Assembly (NCBI GenBank): GCA_016929365.1
Contig: JAFGIZ010000063.1
Coordinates: 1-11,659, forward strand
Source: Lentisphaerota bacterium
GTDB taxonomy: Bacteria > Verrucomicrobiota > Kiritimatiellia > UBA8416 > JAFGIZ01
Length of the DNA: 11,659 nucleotides
Direction of reading: 5' to 3'
The notes under the pieces are model-generated. The model had not been told where the DNA came from and made no database searches. It worked only from the letters and a program-made list of their open reading frames with translations. The position numbers were made by a program, and so were the translations under genes. Below are positions 1-5,459 of this stretch, one piece after another (the stretch's first letter is position 1; every line of letters begins with the position of its first letter).

Positions 1-207
1 GGCGGCCAGGCCGTCTATATACCGCCCGGCGTCTATCACCAGCTCACCAATACCGGCGATACGCCGCTGACCATGATCTACGGCTACGGGCCCGCCGGCG
101 ACGTGGATCACTGGAAGCAGGAACTGGCCGGCACGCTGCCCCGGGCCGGCGTCGACGCGCCCCCGCTGCCGGAGGGCGCACAACCGCAGTGCACCAGGGC
201 GCCGTGA
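1..207 (+). CDS. Cupin-domain protein, C-terminal part (5' end outside window)
   Basis: The frame is open from the first base and stops with TGA at 205-207, leaving 68 residues of a gene that begins before the window. The fragment starts with an exact second cupin motif, G(X)5PXG(X)2H(X)3N, in GQAVYIPPGVYHQLTN: Gly2, Pro8, Gly10, metal-ligand-type His13 and Asn17 of the fragment. A short tail follows (YGYGPAGDVDHW) and then a Pro-rich end. Small single-domain cupins bind a metal and act as sugar isomerases, epimerases, dioxygenases or sugar-binding proteins. The first cupin motif is not visible, so metal binding cannot be confirmed. The oxidoreductase gene begins 40 nt downstream on the same strand, so the cupin is probably the upstream member of the same operon and may act on the same sugar-like substrate. 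The family call is secure; the function is unknown. Confidence 0.85.
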   Translation, partial: GGQAVYIPPGVYHQLTNTGDTPLTMIYGYGPAGDVDHWKQELAGTLPRAGVDAPPLPEGAQPQCTRAP

Positions 208-235
208 CCACAACAGGCCTCGCGTCACGGCCATG

Positions 236-241
236 AAAGGA
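236..241 (+). promoter_or_regulatory. Ribosome binding site that decides the oxidoreductase start
   Basis: AAAGGA lies 6 nt before the ATG at 248. The alternative in-frame ATG at 233 is upstream of this element and has no purine-rich site before it. The start at 248 is therefore preferred. Confidence 0.6.
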
Positions 242-247
242 CCGGCC

Positions 248-1405
248 ATGGGAGCCGTACAGGAACATCGCATCGGCATTGTCATGAACGGCGTCACGGG
301 ACGCATGGGCGCCAACCAGCACCTCATGCGTTCGATTGTGGCGATCCGGAACCAGGGCGGCGTCCGGCTGGCGCCCGGCGAAACGATCGTGCCCGACCCC
401 GTCCTCGTGGGCCGCAATCCCGCCAAGCTCGAAGCCCTGGCGCGGCGGAGCGGCATCGACGCGTGGACCACGGACCTCGACGCGGCCCTCGCCGACGGCG
501 CGAACCGGATCTACTTCGACGCGCAGACCACGAGCCGCCGCGTGGAGAGCGTCACGCGCGGCATCGAGGCGGGCAAGCACATCTACTGCGAAAAACCGAC
601 GGCCCTGAATACCGCGGACGCGCTGGCCCTCTACGAGCGGGCCGAAGAGGCCGGCGTCAAGCACGGCGTGGTGCAGGACAAGCTCTGGCTGCCCGGCTTG
701 CGCAAGGTCGCCGCGCTCCGCGACCGCGGCTTTTTCGGCGAGCTCTACTCGGTCCGCGGCGAATTCGGGTACTGGGTCTTCGAAGGAGACACCATACCGG
801 CACAGCGTCCGTCCTGGAACTACCGCAAAGAGGACGGCGGCGGCATGATTTTCGACATGTTCTGCCACTGGCGCTACGTGCTGGACAACCTGTTCGGCAA
901 CGTCGAGGCGGTCTCGTGTCTCGGCGCCACGCACGTCGGGCAACGCTGGGACGAAGACGGCAAGCCGTATGCCTGCACCGCCGACGACGCGGCCTACGGC
1001 ACCTTCCGGCTCGCCGGCGGCGTGATCGCGCAGATCAATGCGTCCTGGGCCGTGCGTGTCCGGCGCGACGACCTGCTCACCCTGCAGATCGACGGCAGCC
1101 GGGGCAGCGCGGTCGCGGGATTGCGCACCTGCCGGATCCAGCCCTACGGCGCCACGCCCAGGGCCGTCTGGAACCCGGACGTCGACAACCCCGTTGATTT
1201 TTATGACGGCTGGATCGAGGTGCCCGACCAGACCGCGTACGATAACGCGTTCAAGGTGCAGTGGGAGCTCTTCCTGCGACATGTGGTCAAGGACGAGCCG
1301 TTCCGCTGGACCTTGCTGGAAGGCGCCAAGGGCGTCCAGCTCGCCGAGCAAGGACTGGAGTCATGGGCAAAGCAGGCCTGGGTCGACGTGCCCGCGCTCG
1401 TCTGA
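248..1405 (+). CDS. Gfo/Idh/MocA-family NAD(P)-dependent oxidoreductase
   Basis: This 385-residue protein is predicted to be a cytosolic NAD(P)-dependent dehydrogenase or epimerase-type enzyme acting on a sugar, inositol or sugar acid. The N-terminal Rossmann fold carries a glycine-rich nucleotide loop, GVTGRMG (residues 15-21). The family hallmark EKP follows at residues 115-117 (YCEKP). The C-terminal alpha/beta domain contains GGGMIFDMFCHW, giving the usual catalytic Asp-x3-His pair (Asp203, His207). No Tat or Sec signal is present, unlike the secreted members of the family. I chose the ATG at 248 over 233 because of the AAAGGA site; the upstream start would add five residues. The gene follows the cupin by 40 nt and precedes the SDR by 34 nt, so co-transcription is likely. 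The family spans inositol, glucose, fructose and 1,5-anhydrofructose enzymes and sequence alone does not fix the substrate. Family call firm, substrate unknown. Confidence 0.92.
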   Translation: MGAVQEHRIGIVMNGVTGRMGANQHLMRSIVAIRNQGGVRLAPGETIVPDPVLVGRNPAKLEALARRSGIDAWTTDLDAALADGANRIYFDAQTTSRRVESVTRGIEAGKHIYCEKPTALNTADALALYERAEEAGVKHGVVQDKLWLPGLRKVAALRDRGFFGELYSVRGEFGYWVFEGDTIPAQRPSWNYRKEDGGGMIFDMFCHWRYVLDNLFGNVEAVSCLGATHVGQRWDEDGKPYACTADDAAYGTFRLAGGVIAQINASWAVRVRRDDLLTLQIDGSRGSAVAGLRTCRIQPYGATPRAVWNPDVDNPVDFYDGWIEVPDQTAYDNAFKVQWELFLRHVVKDEPFRWTLLEGAKGVQLAEQGLESWAKQAWVDVPALV

Positions 1406-1439
1406 ACGGCCGCCGCGCCCGCCACACGGGGAGCACATC

Positions 1440-2231
1440 ATGAGCGACAAGCCCGTAGCCCTGGTAACCGGCTCCGGCCGGGGGATCGGACGCGCCATCG
1501 CGGAACGCCTCGCCGCGGACGGATTCGCCGTGGCCGTTAACGCCGTCACCGTGGACACCGCGAACCTCGATGACGGCGCCTTCAGCGTGAAGACCGGAAT
1601 CGAACGCGCCGGCGGAACCGCGGAGCTTTTCCAGGCCGATATCTCGGAACCGGCACGCCGCCGGGCGATGGTCGATGCCGTGGCCGAACGCTTCGGACGC
1701 ATCGACCTGCTGGTCAACAACGCCGGCGTCGGCCCGGCGGAGCGCAAGGACCTGCTCGAGGCTTCCGAAGAAAGCTTCGAGCGCCTTATCCGCATCAACC
1801 TGCAGGGTCCCTATTTTCTGACCCAGCAGGTGGCCCGCCGCATGATCCGCTGGCAGGCCGAGGGTATCGTGCCGCAGCCGCGCATCGCGTTCATTTCGTC
1901 CATCTCGGCCTATACGTCATCCCCCAACCGCGGCGACTACTGCGTTTCCAAGGCGGGCCTCAACATGGCCGGCCGCCTCTTCGCCGACCGGCTCGGCGAG
2001 TTCGGCATACCGGTCATCACGCTCTGCCCCGGTATCATCGAAACGCGCATGACGCGCGGCGTCAAAGAAAAGTACGATCGCCTCATCGCCGACGGACTCC
2101 TGGTTACCCGCCGCTGGGGCCGGCCGGAAGACGTCGCCGGCGTGGTGGCATCTTTCGCCCGCGGCGACCTCGACTACTGCACGGGAGAGACCATTGAGGT
2201 CGGCGGCGGCTTGGGGTTGCGCAGATTATGA
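1440..2231 (+). CDS. Short-chain dehydrogenase/reductase (classical SDR, FabG-like)
   Basis: This 263-residue single-domain Rossmann oxidoreductase has all classical SDR landmarks: the nucleotide motif TGSGRGIG (10-17), Asp67 after beta-3, NNAG (93-96), and the catalytic tetrad Asn120, Ser154, Tyr167 and Lys171 (YCVSK). The start ATG at 1440 is preceded by a GGGGAG site at 1428-1433. The segment before the active-site Tyr (SSPNRGDYCVSK) and the end resemble the group often auto-annotated as 3-ketoacyl-ACP reductase. In this context a sugar or polyol oxidoreductase is more plausible than fatty acid synthesis, which is an inference. No acidic residue sits clearly at the end of beta-2, so NAD versus NADP preference is not assigned. 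Its TGA overlaps the ATG of the flavoprotein gene by 4 nt (ATGA), which indicates translational coupling and a shared pathway. Confidence 0.93.
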   Translation: MSDKPVALVTGSGRGIGRAIAERLAADGFAVAVNAVTVDTANLDDGAFSVKTGIERAGGTAELFQADISEPARRRAMVDAVAERFGRIDLLVNNAGVGPAERKDLLEASEESFERLIRINLQGPYFLTQQVARRMIRWQAEGIVPQPRIAFISSISAYTSSPNRGDYCVSKAGLNMAGRLFADRLGEFGIPVITLCPGIIETRMTRGVKEKYDRLIADGLLVTRRWGRPEDVAGVVASFARGDLDYCTGETIEVGGGLGLRRL

Positions 2232-4243
2232 AAACCCTGCTGCGGCAGAACATTGCCGGCCTGGACCTGCCGGTCATTTCGGTCCGCACGGTCGTCGTCG
2301 GGAGCGGCGCCGCGGGACTGAACTGCTGCGTCCGGTTGTACCGCGAGCTGGAGGCCCGCGGGGACGCGCATCCGGAAGCCCGCCTCGCGCTGGTCACACA
2401 AGGGCTCGGCCTGGGCACGTCGCACAATGCCGGCTCGGACAAGCAGACCTACTACAAGCCGGAGACCGGCGCGGACACACGCGACTCGGCGGCGGATTTT
2501 GCGGACACCCTGAGCGCCGGCGGCGCCATGCATGCCGACCTCGCCCGGGTGGAAGCCCAGAACGCCCTGCGCTGTTTCTACCGCCTCGTTGACCTGGGCG
2601 TTCCGTTTCCGCACACGGCGGAAGGCGCCTTCGTCGGCTACAAGACCGACTACGATCCCCGCCGGCGCGCCACCTCGGCCGGGCCGTGGACGTCGCGGGA
2701 CATGGTTAAGGTGTTGTTGCGTGAGCTGCGCCGGTTCGGTATCCCGGTTTTTGAACGTTACCACGCCGCCGCCGTGGTCACGGACGACGACGGGGCCTGC
2801 GGCCTGCTCTGCGTCGACGCGGCGCAGGAGACCGCGCCGAATCACGGCCTGGTCCTCTTCCGCTGCCGCAACCTCGTCTTCGCCGGGGGCGGACCCGGCG
2901 CGCTTTTCGAATCCAGCGTCTACCCGGAGGGACAGATGGGCCCCTACGCCCAGCTCCTTGAATCCGGCGTCCGGGCGGTCAACCTGACGGAAATGCAGTT
3001 CGGCATCGCGTCTTTACGCCCGCGCTGGAATCTCTCCGGCACCTACCAGCAGGCGATTCCGCGGTATTTCAGCACCGCCCCCGACGGGTCCGACGAACGG
3101 GATTTCCTGAACCCCTATTTCGCCAGCCTGTCCGGGCTGGCCTCGGCCATCTTCCTGAAGGGCTACCAGTGGCCGCTCGATCCCGGAAAGCTCCCGGGCT
3201 CGTCCCTGATCGACGTCCTGGTCTACGACGAAACGGTCAACCGGCGACGCCGCGTATTCCTGGATTTCCGGAAGAATCCCCGCGCGGTTGACAGGGATAC
3301 GTTTGCCGTCGCGGCGCTCGAAGACGAAGCCCGGGCCTATCTCGAACAATCCGGCGCCGTGCAGAACCGGCCTATCGAGCGGCTCGCGCACTTGAATCAG
3401 CCGGGCATCGACCTGTTTGCGGCCAAGGGTCGCGATCTTCGAACGGAGCCCCTCGAGATCGCCGTCTGCGCGCAGCACTGCAACGGCGGCTTCGCTGTCG
3501 ACACCTGGTGGGAGTCCAACCTGCCGCACCTGTTCGTCATCGGCGAGCTCGCCGGCACACACGGCGTCACGCGTCCCGGCGGCGCGGCGCTCAACGCCGG
3601 CCAGGTCGGCGGCCTCCGCGCCGCCCAGCGCATCGCGCACGTATACGGCGGGGATCCGCCGGCCATGGACCGCTTCACGGCCTGCGCCGCCGGGACCGTC
3701 CGCCGGACCGCCGCCTTCGCCGCGGCCGTCCGCGCAGCCCCGGAAACGGCGCCCTCCGCCGAACGGCTCCGCCGGACCGTTCAGCGCCGCATGAGCCGCT
3801 GCGCGGGTGCAGTGCGCGAACCCGCGGCCGTCAACGCGGCATGGCAGGAAGCGCGGGAGGCGTTTCGAAACCGCCCCGCGGTGTGCTCACAAGGCGCGCC
3901 GGGCTACCTGCGGGCGCTGGAGGCGCGGGAGCTCGACCTGGCACAGCGGGCGTTTCTCGAGGCGGTCCGGCACTATCTTGCGTCGGACGGGGGTTCGCGG
4001 GGCTCGGCCCTGGTGCTCGCCCCCGAGGGGCGCCCGCCCCACCCGGACCTGCCGGATACGTGGCGGTTCAAGCCGGAAAACACCGCGCTGCGCCGCCTCG
4101 TGCAAACGCTGCAATACGACCGCGCTACGGACGCGTTCCACTGCGCGCTCGAACCCGTAAGAACGCCCCCGGAACCCGAAGCCCCCTGGTTCGAAACGGT
4201 ATGGACGCGTTTCCGGCACGGCGACGTATTCCTGTCGACATGA
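2228..4243 (+). CDS. FAD-dependent oxidoreductase, fumarate reductase/L-aspartate oxidase-like, uncharacterised
   Basis: This 671-residue flavoprotein should be cytosolic, as there is no signal peptide or membrane span. The FAD dinucleotide fold opens with VVVGSGAAG (Gly25, Gly27, Gly30). GLGTSHNAGSDKQTYY at about 61-76 sits where family members have the Ser/Thr-rich FAD-contact loop, and NLVFAGGGPGALF (215-227) is a second FAD-binding strand. The FrdA/SdhA/NadB-like C-terminal FAD and active-site segment follows at about 413-465: QHCNGG (His417), VIGELAGTHG (Glu440, His445) and TRPGGAALNAG (Arg449). His417, His445 and Arg449 match the position of conserved catalytic residues in that superfamily as I recall it. 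Residues 470-671 form a long Arg/Ala-rich, probably helical C-terminal region that I cannot assign. Translation is probably coupled to the SDR through the 4-nt overlap. It may oxidise or desaturate a sugar-derived substrate; the reaction and electron acceptor are unknown. Confidence 0.85.
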   Translation: MKTLLRQNIAGLDLPVISVRTVVVGSGAAGLNCCVRLYRELEARGDAHPEARLALVTQGLGLGTSHNAGSDKQTYYKPETGADTRDSAADFADTLSAGGAMHADLARVEAQNALRCFYRLVDLGVPFPHTAEGAFVGYKTDYDPRRRATSAGPWTSRDMVKVLLRELRRFGIPVFERYHAAAVVTDDDGACGLLCVDAAQETAPNHGLVLFRCRNLVFAGGGPGALFESSVYPEGQMGPYAQLLESGVRAVNLTEMQFGIASLRPRWNLSGTYQQAIPRYFSTAPDGSDERDFLNPYFASLSGLASAIFLKGYQWPLDPGKLPGSSLIDVLVYDETVNRRRRVFLDFRKNPRAVDRDTFAVAALEDEARAYLEQSGAVQNRPIERLAHLNQPGIDLFAAKGRDLRTEPLEIAVCAQHCNGGFAVDTWWESNLPHLFVIGELAGTHGVTRPGGAALNAGQVGGLRAAQRIAHVYGGDPPAMDRFTACAAGTVRRTAAFAAAVRAAPETAPSAERLRRTVQRRMSRCAGAVREPAAVNAAWQEAREAFRNRPAVCSQGAPGYLRALEARELDLAQRAFLEAVRHYLASDGGSRGSALVLAPEGRPPHPDLPDTWRFKPENTALRRLVQTLQYDRATDAFHCALEPVRTPPEPEAPWFETVWTRFRHGDVFLST

Positions 4244-4323
4244 GGGGTCAGTCCTATTATTTAGGTGTCCGGAAAACGCGGCTATCCCGCGACACAGATA
4301 CCTGAATACGTGGACTGACCCCT
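4243..4323 (+). repeat. REP/MITE-like palindromic element with nested stems
   Basis: Perfect 12-bp inverted repeats (AGGGGTCAGTCC at 4243-4254 and its reverse complement at 4312-4323) bound an internally folded sequence. Inside are an 8-bp stem with one T:G pair (4259-4266 with 4300-4307) and a 5-bp GC stem (4277-4281 with 4287-4291) around a CTATC loop. The left end coincides with the last base of the flavoprotein TGA, so the element fills most of the 104-nt gap before the kinase gene. The AT-rich stretch next to the left arm (TATTATTT) stands out from the surrounding GC-rich DNA. It resembles the dispersed palindromes mobilised by REP-associated (IS200-like) transposases, and the right arm begins with GGAC, a tetranucleotide I recall from such repeats. 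No transposase is encoded here. As RNA the fold could attenuate transcription or protect the upstream mRNA end. The palindrome is directly visible; the element class is inferred. Confidence 0.7.
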
Positions 4324-4334
4324 TCTGCATAACC

Positions 4335-4340
4335 GGAGGA
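4335..4340 (+). promoter_or_regulatory. Ribosome binding site that decides the kinase start
   Basis: GGAGGA lies 7 nt before the ATG at 4348 but only 1 nt before the in-frame ATG at 4342, which is too close for normal initiation. The start at 4348 is therefore preferred. The site lies just outside the palindromic element, so the element has not disrupted it. Confidence 0.65.
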
Positions 4341-4347
4341 CATGGAC

Positions 4348-5448
4348 ATGAGCACGCTGGACATTCGTGACGCCTCTAAATGCCGCTGGGACGCGGTCTC
4401 GCTCGGGGAGGTCATGCTGCGGCTCGACCCGGGCGACCGGCGCGTCCGGACCGCCCGCGCCTTCACCGCCTGGGAAGGCGGCGGGGAGTACAACGTGGCG
4501 CGCGGCCTCCGCCGCTGTTTCGGCCTGCGCACGGCCGTGGTCACCGCCCTCGTCGATAACGAGGTCGGGCGGCTCCTGGAAGACCTGATCCTGCAGGGCG
4601 GCGTGGACACGTCGCACGTCGCCTGGGTGCCTTTCGACGGCGTCGGCCGGGCGGCGCGCAACGGGCTCAACTTCACCGAACGCGGTTTCGGCGTACGCGC
4701 CGCCGCGGGCTGCTCCGACCGCGGCCACACCGCCGTCTCGCAGCTCAAGCCGGGCGACATCGACTGGCAACGCCTTTTCGGCCAGGAAGGCGCCCGCTGG
4801 TTTCACTGCGGCGGCATTTTCGCCGCGTTGTCCGAAACGACGCCCGCCGTGGCCAGAGACGCCATGCTCGCCGCCCGCGACGCCGGCGCCGTGGTCTCGT
4901 ACGACCTCAACTACCGCGCCTCGCTCTGGAAGGACATCGGCGGGCGCCAGCGCGCCCGCGAGGTGAACCGGGACCTCGCGCCCTGCGTGGACGTCATGCT
5001 CGGCAACGAGGAGGACTTCAGCGCGGCGCTGGGTTTCGACGTCGCGGGCGTGGGCGAGTCGTTTTCGAGCCTCGATCCCGCGAACTTCAAGGCCATGATC
5101 GCCGACGTGACCGCCGCGTACCCGAACATCAAGGCCGTGGCGACCACCCTGCGCAACGCGAAAACCGCCACGGTGAACGACTGGGGCGCCATCCTCTTCT
5201 ACGACGGCGTCTTTTACGAAGCCATCCCCCGGCCGAACCTGGAGATCCTCGACCGGGTCGGCGGCGGGGACAGCTTCGCGTCCGGGCTCATCTACGGGTT
5301 CCTCACCGGCCGCGATCCCGCCGACTGCGTCAACCTCGGGGCCGCCCACGGCGCCCTGGCGATGACCACCCCCGGCGACACGTCCATGGCAACACGCGCG
5401 GACGTCGAACGGGTCATGCAAGGCGGCGGCGCGCGCGTGGCGCGCTGA
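4348..5448 (+). CDS. PfkB-family sugar kinase, 2-keto-3-deoxygluconate kinase-like
   Basis: This 366-residue ribokinase-fold enzyme would transfer phosphate from ATP to a sugar or keto-deoxy sugar acid in the cytosol. SLGEVMLRLDP near the N-terminus and WEGGGEYNVARGL form the sugar-binding PfkB signature region. DRVGGGDSFASG near the C-terminus is the second PfkB signature, with the anion-hole glycines (305-307) and catalytic base Asp308. VSYDLNYRASLW and LGNEEDF are typical of the KdgK-like branch. It is somewhat longer than typical KDG kinases (about 310-340 residues), with extra sequence around residues 110-150 and 230-270. The usual sugar-contact stretch of KDG kinases is replaced by NFTERGFGVRAAAGC, so the true substrate may be a related sugar. 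It lies 104 nt after the flavoprotein across the palindromic repeat, so it may belong to the same operon or be partly insulated. Its stop is 11 nt from the stop of the convergent ATPase gene. Confidence 0.88.
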   Translation: MSTLDIRDASKCRWDAVSLGEVMLRLDPGDRRVRTARAFTAWEGGGEYNVARGLRRCFGLRTAVVTALVDNEVGRLLEDLILQGGVDTSHVAWVPFDGVGRAARNGLNFTERGFGVRAAAGCSDRGHTAVSQLKPGDIDWQRLFGQEGARWFHCGGIFAALSETTPAVARDAMLAARDAGAVVSYDLNYRASLWKDIGGRQRAREVNRDLAPCVDVMLGNEEDFSAALGFDVAGVGESFSSLDPANFKAMIADVTAAYPNIKAVATTLRNAKTATVNDWGAILFYDGVFYEAIPRPNLEILDRVGGGDSFASGLIYGFLTGRDPADCVNLGAAHGALAMTTPGDTSMATRADVERVMQGGGARVAR

Positions 5449-5459
5449 GGCGCACGTCT

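Noticed and set aside
44..1351. A 435-codon minus-strand open frame opposite the cupin and Gfo/Idh/MocA genes
   Set aside because: Low-complexity translation, antisense to genes with clear cupin and EKP motifs.
2228..4243. Assignment of the flavoprotein as L-aspartate oxidase (NadB) or succinate dehydrogenase subunit A
   Set aside because: There is no nadA/nadC or sdhB/sdhC context, the C-terminal region does not look like that of either, and the gene is coupled to a sugar-type SDR. Only the superfamily level is supported.
4282..5421. A 379-codon minus-strand open frame opposite the kinase gene
   Set aside because: It has no recognisable motif, overlaps the palindromic repeat and mirrors the PfkB gene, which has both family signatures.
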